From contig JASGGY010000004.1 of the NCBI GenBank assembly GCA_047602575.1, forward strand, positions 36,641 to 100,640: DNA of 64,000 bases, in the 5' to 3' direction. A program made the position numbers and the translations under genes. This document shows, one piece after another, positions 7,899 through 15,517 of this stretch (its first letter is position 1; each line of letters begins with the position of its first letter). The notes below the pieces were generated by a model, which was not told the origin of the DNA, did no database searches, and saw only the letters and a list, made by a program, of their open reading frames with translations. This stretch comes from UBA1366 sp047602575. Its GTDB lineage: Bacteria; Bacillota; Clostridia; Oscillospirales; Ruminococcaceae.

Positions 7899-9512
7899 AT
7901 GAAAAAGAAAATCATGATTATCGTAACAACCTTAATGGTTGCATTTTCGGTTATTACATCAATATCAGTATCTGCGGATCAAGATACTAATACCGCATCA
8001 TTGGTAATGAATCCTAATCATAACTATACGGATATAATGAAATTATTCGGAATGAGTAAAATTACATTTAACGCTAGCGAACAAGACACAACCACAACAG
8101 AAGTACAAGCAATATTTCAAAATATTTGCAACAATAATTTTCCAACCGACACAAACGTACAAAAATTTATGACAACCAACAATATAACAAATTTAAAAAA
8201 CACAGGTGTATTTATCTTTACGACCGTTAATACACAATCAGACGGAACGATGTTTGTTTTTCCGAAAGAAGTTCTTGTGTTACTCACAAAAAATCATGCA
8301 AATTTAACAGCTACTAAAGTAGTCAACGAGAAAAAATTCCTTTTTACTACTTCTGATAACTCCCCATTTGTCGTTTTAAAATTTAACCCAAAAAGCGGAA
8401 GTACTAGCATTACGAGTTCATATTACAATACATATATTGACACATCAAGAATTCCGAATGCATTACAACCATTTGCAACAACGGATAACTACAATTATGG
8501 CACTGATATTGTTATGGATATTGAGATGTTAAAACGTAATTCGGTGTATGCAACAGTAGACGTCGCGCCGACCCCAGAGGTCGGAATGTCAAGAACGACA
8601 ACTGTTATAGGAAAACAAGGAAACACCTATGAGCATTCTTTTGAAGTGTTCAACGTTCAAGTTCAAACAACTGCCGATAAAATAAAAAATTTGATTTACA
8701 ATAATGAAGATGAGTGGAAAGATTTAGTACTAAATTACGGTAGTTATATCACTACTGTTGCACCTACTTTGGTTTCTGATTCAGGGAAAAATAACAGATT
8801 GACCAATACATATGAAACTGTAAAGGGAAGTGTTTTGTGGTCTGCGTCAAAAGCTAAGTACAACAATCAAAAAATATATGGTGCTCAAATACCTGAAACA
8901 GGTGTAACAGAATATGGTTATCAACCTTTTAATAACTGTTATGCACCTGATTTTAAATCGTCGCAGACGCTCGACTTGACGAAAGGAAATCTAAAACCAA
9001 ATACAACATATTATTTGATTGTTATTGGCTGGGCACAATATCAATCTTCGGACGGTACTATGTTCCCTGATCCATATATAATTGATTTCGATGAGTTTGA
9101 ACAAGATGATGAATACACATGTTTATATGCTGCGGAGTTCACACTTGATTCTGTTCCAGCATCAGATAAAAAATATTCTACGTTTGCCAAAGTGAGCAAC
9201 ATCAAGCCTATAACAATCACTACCATAGGAGAAAACCCCGAAACATATGACTACCAAGAATATATTGATAAAGGAATAGGATATGTAGCCGGAAATAACG
9301 GGGAAAACAATTTTGATTTCGGTTTTGACAATATGGATGATATAACAGACGTATTCGGCTATCTACAAAAGGCATCTGGCGATTTTATAAAGTTTTTCGC
9401 ATCTGGATTTGATGCGTTTCCGGTCGAAATAAAATATATTTTCATTGCAGGAATCACTTCTGTTTTAGCTGTTTTTCTTTTGATAGCTGTAATCAAATTT
9501 GTGAGGGGATAA
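7899..9512 (+). CDS. Secreted membrane-anchored protein, candidate phage adsorption protein (pIII-like)
   Basis: This 537-residue protein has a classic signal peptide (MKKKIMIIVTTLMVAFSV, cleavage likely near SVSA-DQ), a long Thr/Asn/Tyr-rich extracellular part and a C-terminal anchor (IFIAGITSVLAVFLLIAVI) ending in KFVRG. It starts behind AAAGGAG. Signal peptide, large outer domain, C-terminal anchor and position after the coat gene match pIII, which binds the receptor and caps the virion. No sequence relationship to known pIII is visible, as expected for such proteins. A lysogen-expressed surface protein is the alternative. Confidence 0.65.
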   Translation: MKKKIMIIVTTLMVAFSVITSISVSADQDTNTASLVMNPNHNYTDIMKLFGMSKITFNASEQDTTTTEVQAIFQNICNNNFPTDTNVQKFMTTNNITNLKNTGVFIFTTVNTQSDGTMFVFPKEVLVLLTKNHANLTATKVVNEKKFLFTTSDNSPFVVLKFNPKSGSTSITSSYYNTYIDTSRIPNALQPFATTDNYNYGTDIVMDIEMLKRNSVYATVDVAPTPEVGMSRTTTVIGKQGNTYEHSFEVFNVQVQTTADKIKNLIYNNEDEWKDLVLNYGSYITTVAPTLVSDSGKNNRLTNTYETVKGSVLWSASKAKYNNQKIYGAQIPETGVTEYGYQPFNNCYAPDFKSSQTLDLTKGNLKPNTTYYLIVIGWAQYQSSDGTMFPDPYIIDFDEFEQDDEYTCLYAAEFTLDSVPASDKKYSTFAKVSNIKPITITTIGENPETYDYQEYIDKGIGYVAGNNGENNFDFGFDNMDDITDVFGYLQKASGDFIKFFASGFDAFPVEIKYIFIAGITSVLAVFLLIAVIKFVRG

Positions 9513-9513
9513 A

Positions 9514-9681
9514 ATGGTTGAATTTTTCAAATCTTTAAAATTTATTATGGTACAATGTTTTAATTTTATGTCAAATACAACAATATTCGGCATATCTCTA
9601 ATGGCTGTTTTTATAGGAAGTTTTCTGATATGGATTTCAGCATATATTATATATAAATTTTTTTGGGGGATTTCTCAATGA
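9514..9681 (+). CDS. Small membrane protein, possible minor virion protein
   Basis: A 55-residue protein starts two bases after the adhesin stop. It has a hydrophobic C-terminal half (IFGISLMAVFIGSFLIWISA). It overlaps the next start by 4 bp, so the genes are tightly coupled. Position suggests a minor coat or assembly peptide. Confidence 0.6.
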   Translation: MVEFFKSLKFIMVQCFNFMSNTTIFGISLMAVFIGSFLIWISAYIIYKFFWGISQ

Positions 9682-9791
9682 ATATATTTCAGATACCGTT
9701 TAAAGATTACACCCTTACAGAATCATTTTTGTGCATCATTACATTTGTGATGCTTGCATACTTGATATTATGGATATTTAGGAGGAGATAA
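9678..9791 (+). CDS. 37-residue membrane peptide, possible minor virion protein
   Basis: The ATG at 9678 overlaps the previous stop. One membrane helix (ESFLCIITFVMLAYLILWIF) ends in RRR, the topology of small filamentous-phage cap proteins such as pVII/pIX. The AGGAGG coding for its Arg tail doubles as the ribosome site of the next gene. Confidence 0.6.
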   Translation: MNIFQIPFKDYTLTESFLCIITFVMLAYLILWIFRRR

Positions 9792-9793
9792 AA

Positions 9794-9985
9794 ATGTCAG
9801 ACTTAATGCAATCATTGCTTGACTTATTCGGTTTGTCGGAAGCAGTTTTAAACAACATAACAAACTTGCAAACGTTTTTCCCCGTATTTATAAAACTGCT
9901 TCTGGCTGTAGGTTGTATCGGAACAATATTTGGATTCTTTTTTAGCTTTGGAAACAGCTATATGACTGGCAGGTGGTTAAAATGA
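9794..9985 (+). CDS. 63-residue membrane protein, possible minor coat protein
   Basis: It starts 2 bp after the previous stop behind AGGAGGAG. An amphipathic N-terminal half (MSDLMQSLLDLFGLSEAVL) precedes one apolar helix (FIKLLLAVGCIGTIFGFFF) and a short basic end. This layout also resembles coat proteins, so it is the second candidate for the major subunit. Confidence 0.6.
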   Translation: MSDLMQSLLDLFGLSEAVLNNITNLQTFFPVFIKLLLAVGCIGTIFGFFFSFGNSYMTGRWLK

Positions 9986-10230
9986 TTTATCTTATAATTG
10001 CTGTTGCAATAAATATCACTTGCTTTGTTTGTGGCGTATTATATGAAATTTATCAAATTCGCGTGAAAAAAAACTATACGGAAGATATAAAAGAAGCAAA
10101 AATACTGTACGGCATCTATTATCCCAAAAAGTGGAATAAATTCATAAAGAAAAAATTAAAGAAAAGAAGGAAGTGTAAAAGAAATGGCTCTAGTATTCTG
10201 GATAAAGGAAAAGCTGTTATTTCTGATTAA
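9982..10230 (+). CDS. Membrane protein with basic tail, possible assembly partner of the Zot ATPase
   Basis: From ATG 9982, which overlaps the previous stop, an 82-residue protein has an N-terminal membrane segment (MIYLIIAVAINITCFVCGVL) and a strongly basic cytoplasmic tail (KKWNKFIKKKLKKRRKCKR). Its end overlaps the Zot start by 47 bp in another frame. The overlap and the basic tail suggest it works with the ATPase or the DNA, but this is inference. Confidence 0.6.
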   Translation: MIYLIIAVAINITCFVCGVLYEIYQIRVKKNYTEDIKEAKILYGIYYPKKWNKFIKKKLKKRRKCKRNGSSILDKGKAVISD

Positions 10231-10996
10231 GCTTCCATTTTTTCTTTTTTGGATTGGTCGCGATGTCTACCGCGCACAATTCTATCATTGGAAATTAAAA
10301 TTTGAATGTTGGGGCTTACATATTTATACCGGAGCTTTCGGCTCTGGTAAAACCTCGACAATGGTATTTCACGCTTATGAAAAAGCTTGTCTGTATAAGC
10401 AGCTTACCATTGTTACGAATCTTAAATTAAGTCACTTCCCCGCTCACACGCGCATTCTGCCGCTTAAATCACCGCAAGATATTTTGAACGCTCCGAAAAA
10501 TTCTTTGGTGTTGATTGACGAAATCGGAACAATATTCAATTCGCGTGATTTTGCATCAAGCAAAGAATCAGTGCCGAAAATTTTGTTTCAACATTTGTGC
10601 CAAGTGCGAAAACGTCATATGATGATATACGCAACATCACAACGATGGGCATTCGTGGACAAGCAACTGCGTGATATAACAGCAACGGTTCGCCCATGTA
10701 AAACAAAATTCCGGCATCCCTACTGTAGATATAATTCTTGTCATGTGTTTGACGCGTTTGAATTTGATCAGGCAGAATCTAACCCAATGATGAAAATATC
10801 ACCAATGGGATATTACAGTAATTTGCAAACAGATTTTAGGCGGTCGTTATATGACACTGCCGAACTAATTGAATCAATGCTGAAATCCGATTACGTATCA
10901 GATGAAGAAATCATGCGAAATCGTGGAGAAACACAAAGCATTTTCAGTGTATTATCTGATGGGAAAAAGAAACCGCGCGTAAAAAAACGGGCATAA
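10184..10996 (+). CDS. Zot/pI-family virion assembly ATPase
   Basis: This 270-residue protein carries Walker A GAFGSGKTS at 50-58 and Walker B SLVLIDEIG around 107-115, followed by QVRKRHMMIYATSQRW, the pattern of the Zonula-occludens-toxin/pI family. These inner-membrane ATPases drive extrusion of filamentous phages. The membrane segment is at the N-terminus (LLFLIKLPFFLFWIG), whereas many Zot proteins place it after the ATPase domain. No extracytoplasmic domain follows and no secretin gene exists in the element, which fits extrusion through one membrane. It is the best single marker of an inovirus here. Confidence 0.9.
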   Translation: MALVFWIKEKLLFLIKLPFFLFWIGRDVYRAQFYHWKLKFECWGLHIYTGAFGSGKTSTMVFHAYEKACLYKQLTIVTNLKLSHFPAHTRILPLKSPQDILNAPKNSLVLIDEIGTIFNSRDFASSKESVPKILFQHLCQVRKRHMMIYATSQRWAFVDKQLRDITATVRPCKTKFRHPYCRYNSCHVFDAFEFDQAESNPMMKISPMGYYSNLQTDFRRSLYDTAELIESMLKSDYVSDEEIMRNRGETQSIFSVLSDGKKKPRVKKRA

Positions 10997-10998
10997 AA

Positions 10999-11087
10999 TG
11001 CGTCCGGGGAAAGCGAAGCCGATAGGCTCGCGCCGGACGCTAGGCTTTCCGGTTCGTCCGGTTAGCCCCCCTATGCTAACAGGGGGG
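10999..11087 (+). other. Predicted rolling-circle origin (hairpins upstream of rep)
   Basis: GCGTCCGG (10999-11006) pairs with CCGGACGC (11032-11039). A second perfect hairpin pairs GCCCCCCT (11064-11071) with AGGGGGGC (11080-11087) around the loop ATGCTAAC. The right half reads CTAACAGGGGGG, which from memory matches the nick region of the ICEBs1 and Tn916 transfer/replication origins used by Rep_trans-type relaxases. It lies just before a Rep_trans gene and is far GC-richer than its flanks. Confidence 0.75.
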
Positions 11088-11120
11088 CAGAGAAACCATA
11101 AAGGCAAGGAGAAACGAAAC

Positions 11121-12074
11121 ATGGGCATTCTATTATATGACTGGCTTTCTTTTACTTCTAAAATAGACAGTCCGGATTCTATAATACTTTTCCTCGGGTT
11201 GGAAAATATCAAATTTACTCAAACGTTCGGATTTCATGGCTACAAACAACGTTATTTATATCAGGGTATATCAATCCATTTTGATGGTTTTAACTCTGGT
11301 GTATGGGTTGAGATGTCCGGCGAAGGTTGTCGAGCCTTTGAGGAATTTGCGACTACAAGCTGGGAAGTCATTTTTCACACTATCCGCGAAAATACCGGTA
11401 CATATAATATCACACGTCTTGACGTGGCATACGATGACAAAGAAAATATACTGGATATTGATTTACTGTACCGTGAAACGGATGCCGAAAACTTCACTTC
11501 GAAATTTCAATGCGTAAAGTTGGAAAAAGAAGTCAAGAAAAAAGCTATCACAATATATTACGGATCACAATCAAGTCGAATAATGTTCCGATGCTACGAC
11601 AAAGCAAAAGAACGTCAAGAAAAAGGTAAAGAGTATTCCGGTCACTGGGTTCGGTTTGAAATACAACTTCGTGATGAACGCGCATTTTCATTTATCGAAC
11701 AAATAGCCTATATTGACATTGGCACATTATTTATAGGTATCGTTGTAAATTACCTGCGTTACATAGTACCCACAAACGATAGCCATAAAAGCCGTGCGAA
11801 AACTACTAAATATTGGCATAAATTTGTTGACGATGCAAAAAAAATAAGCTTATATACACCTTGTGATACGGAGTATAACCTGTCAAAAGCAAAACAGTAC
11901 GTATTTACGCAGCCGTCAAATGCGATTGATACAATAATAAAAATAGATGGTGTAGATAAGTTTTTGCGTGATTTAAGAGCAAACAAGCCCAGATTATCAG
12001 AAAAATATATGCGTTTACTTATTGAGCATGAGGAAGATGTTAAATTAACGGAAATGGGGTACGAACCGATATGA
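11121..12074 (+). CDS. Rolling-circle replication initiator, Rep_trans family
   Basis: This 317-residue protein starts at ATG 11121 behind AAGGAG and opens with MGILLYDWLSFTSK. It has NITRLDVAYDD, the metal-binding region of Rep_trans proteins, and MFRCYDKAKERQEKG, the YDK-type active-site segment; RFEIQLRD follows. The family includes plasmid initiators and the ICE relaxases NicK and Orf20. Here it would nick the hairpin origin upstream and start single-strand synthesis for phage DNA, the job of pII in M13. An in-frame start at 10998 would translate through the origin and is rejected. Confidence 0.88.
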   Translation: MGILLYDWLSFTSKIDSPDSIILFLGLENIKFTQTFGFHGYKQRYLYQGISIHFDGFNSGVWVEMSGEGCRAFEEFATTSWEVIFHTIRENTGTYNITRLDVAYDDKENILDIDLLYRETDAENFTSKFQCVKLEKEVKKKAITIYYGSQSSRIMFRCYDKAKERQEKGKEYSGHWVRFEIQLRDERAFSFIEQIAYIDIGTLFIGIVVNYLRYIVPTNDSHKSRAKTTKYWHKFVDDAKKISLYTPCDTEYNLSKAKQYVFTQPSNAIDTIIKIDGVDKFLRDLRANKPRLSEKYMRLLIEHEEDVKLTEMGYEPI

Positions 12075-12241
12075 TTGAAGTATGGCATATGTATACAATC
12101 TATTTCATTGATAGTGAGGGAAGAAAATTAAAAATAAGTGTCATAGAGGAAAATATAATGAAAGCAAAGGCAAAAATATATAACAGATATGCAGATTCAA
12201 AAAATAGGATTCAAATAGTTCAAGTTGATTTAATTAAGTAA
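12071..12241 (+). CDS. Small protein of unknown function
   Basis: A 56-residue charged protein (MIEVWHMYTIYFIDSEGRKL at its start) overlaps the rep stop by 4 bp, a sign of coupled translation. It has no membrane segment. The basic C-terminal half could bind nucleic acid, but nothing proves it. Confidence 0.55.
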   Translation: MIEVWHMYTIYFIDSEGRKLKISVIEENIMKAKAKIYNRYADSKNRIQIVQVDLIK

Positions 12242-12253
12242 AGGACTGATATT

Positions 12254-12418
12254 ATGATGAAATATTTACAGGAAACTATCTCAAGATTTCTTTCACTTGG
12301 TGAACTTTTATGTTCTGAAAAAGGAATTCGTATTGCTTTTATTATTATATTTGTTCTTATTTTTATATTAGTCTTTTCTAAATTTATTATATATATATTA
12401 GAGGAATGGATGAATTGA
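12254..12418 (+). CDS. Small single-pass membrane protein
   Basis: A 54-residue protein starts behind AAAGGA. An amphipathic N-terminal part is followed by a very apolar helix (IAFIIIFVLIFILVFSKFII) and an acidic end. It could be a virion or superinfection protein. Confidence 0.55.
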   Translation: MMKYLQETISRFLSLGELLCSEKGIRIAFIIIFVLIFILVFSKFIIYILEEWMN

Positions 12419-12460
12419 TAAAAATAATGATAGAAATGAGTAAAGAAAAGGATTGATATT

Positions 12461-12631
12461 ATGAAAAAATACGTTTGTCCGGAATGTGGCGGTACAGGTG
12501 ACAATCATTTTGATAGTGATTTTAATTATATAGATGAATGCCTGTTATGTGCTGGTGATGGCTGGATTGATGAGGAAATTGTTTCTAATCTTATAGGCAA
12601 AGCAGAAAATTTAAAGGAATGGAATGATTAA
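12461..12631 (+). CDS. Small two-CxxC protein, probably zinc-binding
   Basis: A 56-residue protein with CPECGGTG near the start and CLLCAGDGW later, the CxxCxG spacing of DnaJ-type zinc fingers, and an acidic C-terminus. The four cysteines can bind one zinc. It ends 2 bp before the recombinase start. It may be a directionality or regulatory factor, judged by position only. Confidence 0.55.
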   Translation: MKKYVCPECGGTGDNHFDSDFNYIDECLLCAGDGWIDEEIVSNLIGKAENLKEWND

Positions 12632-12633
12632 AA

Positions 12634-13507
12634 TTGACATTTGATAAATGGTTTGAACAATACCACAATGCCTATCATGTGGACGTTGTAGCCTACGACT
12701 TAGAGCGCGACTATTTTTACATAAACAGCCGTCATTTTGCAACGATTGCGCGAAAAGAGCTATCAGAAATCAACACGATAGACTGTCAAATCTGTATCAA
12801 ATCAACTATGACGCTATCATCCGACCGTCAGCGCAACGTATTTTTTGCTTAAGCGTGTTCTGAACGAAGCCCGCATAAACAACCTGATTACATATAATCC
12901 CTGTGAACAGATAAAACCCCCAAAGCGCATCAAAAAAATGAAAGCATACTTTCAGCCGGAATACATAGAAATGCTGTTCGACAATGAAACAGACGTTTGC
13001 AAACTATTTCATTTTGATTTATGGACCGGACTTAGGCGCGGAGAGCTTCTCGCGTTGGATTGGTCTAACATCGACATAAAAAACAAGTGTCTGACAATTT
13101 GTCAAACACTTGTATCAACCAAATTTGGCGATAGAATAGTTGAAACCACGAAATCCCGTGAAGATAGATATGTAACACTGCATGATAACGCTTTACGCAT
13201 AATCTTGACGCTCCCCCACCGTTCCGGTTTAGTCTGGACATTCGAGGACAACTTTATAAAACTCGACCATTATAACCGGCTTTGGAAAGCCTACTACAAG
13301 CGTCAGCTTGCCATCTATCCCGATCTACCCTATTACACACCCCACAAGCTACGGCACACCTACGCAACGTATATGCTGCAATCTGGTGCAGATTTAGAAA
13401 CCTTACGTGCTCTCCTCGGTCATAGTGACATAACCACGACACAACAATATTTACATAGCAATCTAAAACAAATGCATCGTGCAACTAAAAAACTAAAATT
13501 CGAATAA
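12634..13507 (+). pseudogene. Tyrosine recombinase (integrase) split by a 1-nt frameshift
   Basis: The first frame (TTG at 12634, TFDKWFEQYHN) holds the start of the SAM-like core-binding domain and stops at 12852. The +1 frame from 12845 continues without loss (LKRVLNEARINNLITYNPCEQI) into a complete catalytic domain: Arg in TGLRRGELLALDW, Lys in TKSRED, HKLRH and the nucleophile in HSDITTTQQYLH. Removing one T of the run TTTTTT at 12841-12846 restores one 290-residue protein. Either this is a sequencing indel, a recent mutation or a slippage-controlled gene. No N-terminal arm-binding domain is seen. It is the obvious enzyme for the tRNA-Pro att sites. Confidence 0.85.
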
Positions 13508-13539
13508 AAAATGTAGAGGGTTAGGATGAATGGGGGATG

Positions 13540-13692
13540 AAATCCCTCTTCTCTATTTCCCCCCCGCGTCCCTGTCTCCTCTTTCTCTCTTTCGCCTTTT
13601 CTTGCTCTTGTTCCTTTTGCTTCAGTATTTTCCTATTTCTCTTTCTTCTCTTTTCTTACTTTCGTTCCTTTTATTTTCTTCCATTTTTTAGG
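13540..13692 (+). other. Long pyrimidine-rich tract
   Basis: About 150 bp are almost only C and T on the plus strand (runs such as TCTCCTCTTTCTCTCTTTCG). It lies in the gap after the integrase. A 78-codon frame across it is low complexity and probably not a gene. It may be a structural or origin-associated signal. Confidence 0.7.
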
Positions 13693-13731
13693 TGGATAAA
13701 AAAGGGCTTTTACTCCCCTCTTTTTGCGTTT

Positions 13732-14268
13732 TTATATGATAGCTTTTTGTATGCCTATTGCTATATTCACTAACGAAGCAAGCGTTACGAGAAATCCCAA
13801 AGCTGCAAGAGCAACTTTCCAAACGGTTTTTAATTTTTCGGAATTGTTGCGTGATTTTTGTATGATCACAAAAATAACCCGATATATTATATCTATGTAG
13901 TATCTAGCTAAAAATAATGTTAGCATTATAGTTACAATATATAGAAATATCTCATCGGTGAGTTTAATTTTGTTTTCAAATATGTGTGCAAGGCAAAATA
14001 TATCCATTACTATTCCTACAAAAGAAATAGTAAATTTAAATACTGCTTTTCCAATTGCATCCATGACCGATGGTTTTAGATTTGGATAAAAAAGCGCTCC
14101 AACTAAAATGATAAAACTAGATAGAAATGATGAAGGCATATAATTTTGAATCACGGCTATTATCATTAGTATACATCCTGTTAAAAAAAGAGATAATGAA
14201 AAACTATATTTCCAATGTTCTTTCCCATGAATAAACCTGTTAACTGCATTTTTAAATCTTTTAATCAT
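13732..14268 (-). CDS. Multi-pass membrane protein of unknown function
   Basis: This 178-residue protein starts at ATG 14268 (MIKRFKNAVNRFIHGK) behind GGAAAG and has four or five apolar segments (SLSLFLTGCILMIIAVI, SSFIILVGALFY, FTISFVGIVMDIFCLA, VTIMLTLFLARYYI, VALAALGFLVTLASLVNIAI). No family is recognised. It faces the pyrimidine tract and is transcribed against the phage genes, so it may be lysogen-expressed. Confidence 0.65.
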   Translation of the reverse strand: MIKRFKNAVNRFIHGKEHWKYSFSLSLFLTGCILMIIAVIQNYMPSSFLSSFIILVGALFYPNLKPSVMDAIGKAVFKFTISFVGIVMDIFCLAHIFENKIKLTDEIFLYIVTIMLTLFLARYYIDIIYRVIFVIIQKSRNNSEKLKTVWKVALAALGFLVTLASLVNIAIGIQKAII

Positions 14269-14314
14269 TTTGTCACTTTCCAATCTTATAATTAAAAAAT
14301 CATTTGGAGGAAAT

Positions 14315-14473
14315 ATGAATACTTTATTTTTTATGCTTCATTCGCTTCTTGCTTCAATTTGTATAACCGGAGTTTTCTTAGCTTTGATTGTTATTAAAGA
14401 TAAGCTAGATACTTGGCTTATGGACTGCGATGATAAAACAACGTACAAAAAGGAATTCGATGATAAGCCTTGA
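14315..14473 (+). CDS. Small membrane protein
   Basis: A 52-residue protein starts at ATG 14315 behind TTTGGAGG. A membrane helix (LLASICITGVFLALIVI) is followed by a charged tail (KDKLDTWLMDCDDKTTYKKE). It runs toward the RHH gene on the other strand. Confidence 0.55.
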   Translation: MNTLFFMLHSLLASICITGVFLALIVIKDKLDTWLMDCDDKTTYKKEFDDKP

Positions 14474-14474
14474 C

Positions 14475-14687
14475 TTAGATAGAATTCTTCTCCATATCCT
14501 CGGCTATAAGCTTGTTGATATAGGCGTTAATGCTCAATCCTTTTCTGTTTGCATAGACTCTAATTTTTTCCTTGCTGTCCTTTGGCAACGTCAAGTGATG
14601 ATGGTCATAAATCTCTTTCAGTGTTTCGTTTTGTCTCTTGATATAGTTTTCTTTTTCTTTCCCTAATGGATATTTTCGCATTCCCAT
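14475..14687 (-). CDS. Ribbon-helix-helix (Arc/MetJ-type) DNA-binding protein
   Basis: This 70-residue protein ends in LTLPKDSKEKIRVYANRKGLSINAYINKLIAEDME, a beta strand plus two helices as in Arc-type repressors. The start is ATG 14687 behind GAGGTGA. The three identical palindromes upstream (14728-14805) cover its own promoter and that of the rightward small-gene operon, so it is very likely the autoregulated repressor of that operon. Confidence 0.8.
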   Translation of the reverse strand: MGMRKYPLGKEKENYIKRQNETLKEIYDHHHLTLPKDSKEKIRVYANRKGLSINAYINKLIAEDMEKNSI

Positions 14688-14707
14688 AAAAAAATCACCT
14701 CATGAAA

Positions 14708-14814
14708 ATTATAGCACACCTTGAGGGTATTGTACAATATATAATATCGCCAATATATTGTACAATACTTTGGCTATTTTGCGAATTGTATTATATTGTA
14801 CAATATGATATAAT
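14708..14814. promoter_or_regulatory. Divergent promoters with three TATTGTACAATA operators
   Basis: The perfect 12-bp palindrome TATTGTACAATA occurs at 14728-14739, 14756-14767 and 14794-14805. Rightward promoter: TTGTAT (14786-14791), 17 bp, TATAAT (14809-14814), with copy 3 inside the spacer. Leftward -10 TATAAT is the complement of 14708-14713, with copy 1 over its -35. Confidence 0.85.
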
Positions 14815-14864
14815 AAGAACATGGAAAGAGGGAAAGCCCCTCTAAGATGAAAGGATGGTTTAAA

Positions 14865-15068
14865 ATGAAAAAATCCGATTTGGACAAGCTGCGCAAGTTG
14901 TACAATGAGTACGTGACGAAAAGTGAAAAAGCGAACAAGCACGGCGATCCGGAGTATGTGGCGCGCTACCTATTCTGCGCTCGCACAATCTGTGAGGTGC
15001 TGGAAGTGCTGGATGGCATCAGCTACGAGAAAGCCGTTTACAAGATCATGGAGGACACCCCGTGTTAG
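14865..15068 (+). CDS. Small helical protein of unknown function
   Basis: A 67-residue protein from ATG 14865 behind AAAGGA (MKKSDLDKLRKLYNEYVTK at its start) is charged and probably helical. It is the first gene of the RHH-controlled operon. A start at 14847 would add six residues but lacks a ribosome site. Confidence 0.6.
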   Translation: MKKSDLDKLRKLYNEYVTKSEKANKHGDPEYVARYLFCARTICEVLEVLDGISYEKAVYKIMEDTPC

Positions 15069-15132
15069 CCCTCCTGCACGCCGTCGCCCTGTTCCGGCAG
15101 GGCAGCCCCTCGGGGCAGAAAGGAAGATTAAA

Positions 15133-15369
15133 ATGAAAAGTATCGAATTAAAAGTAACCATATACGAACCGTTTATTGAAACCATAATAGATGACGTGAA
15201 GCGAGTTATTGCGTTGAAAAAAGAAGAAATAACAGAAGAATCCATACAAAGCTTTCTTGAATTTTTGTTAGGGTTCGGATGTCATCATCATATAGAGGAT
15301 ACTTTAAAATTTTATTTATCTCAAATGGAATTAAAATACATCAAATCTAAAACCAATGAAAAAAAATAA
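15133..15369 (+). CDS. Small protein of unknown function
   Basis: A 78-residue protein from ATG 15133 behind AGGAAG, beginning MKSIELKVTIYEPFIETIID. It is mixed alpha/beta in look, acidic in the middle and lysine-rich at the end, with a His-rich GCHHHIED. It is the second gene of the RHH-controlled set. Confidence 0.55.
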   Translation: MKSIELKVTIYEPFIETIIDDVKRVIALKKEEITEESIQSFLEFLLGFGCHHHIEDTLKFYLSQMELKYIKSKTNEKK

Positions 15370-15412
15370 AGAAAAGAATATCCTACGTTGGCAATAAGAA
15401 AGGATGTTTATC

Positions 15413-15502
15413 ATGCTGATATTGAAAGAGTTCCTCGATATGCTAGACGATAAGAATAGCAAGATTAAAGTGCAATACGACAAGCACACGTTTGTTGATT
15501 GA
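15413..15502 (+). CDS. 29-residue peptide, short paralogue of the last gene in the element
   Basis: It starts at ATG 15413 behind AAAGGA. Its sequence (LKEFLDML, SKIKVQY) matches the first 25 residues of the protein encoded from 15712 (LKEFLTML, SKIKVQY), then stops. It looks like a truncated tandem copy. Confidence 0.5.
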   Translation: MLILKEFLDMLDDKNSKIKVQYDKHTFVD

Positions 15503-15517
15503 AAGGAAGATTGAAGA

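Noticed and set aside
10998..11120. 41-codon N-terminal extension of the replication initiator
   Set aside because: It would be translated through the two origin hairpins; ATG 11121 has AAGGAG and the family-like start.
13537..13773. 78-codon frame rich in Phe, Leu and Ser
   Set aside because: It is the translation of the pyrimidine tract, lacks a good ribosome site and has no protein-like pattern.
14745..14820. Reading the three TATTGTACAATA copies as a plasmid iteron origin
   Set aside because: Spacing is unequal (28 and 38 bp) and copies coincide with promoter boxes next to an RHH gene, so operators are more likely.
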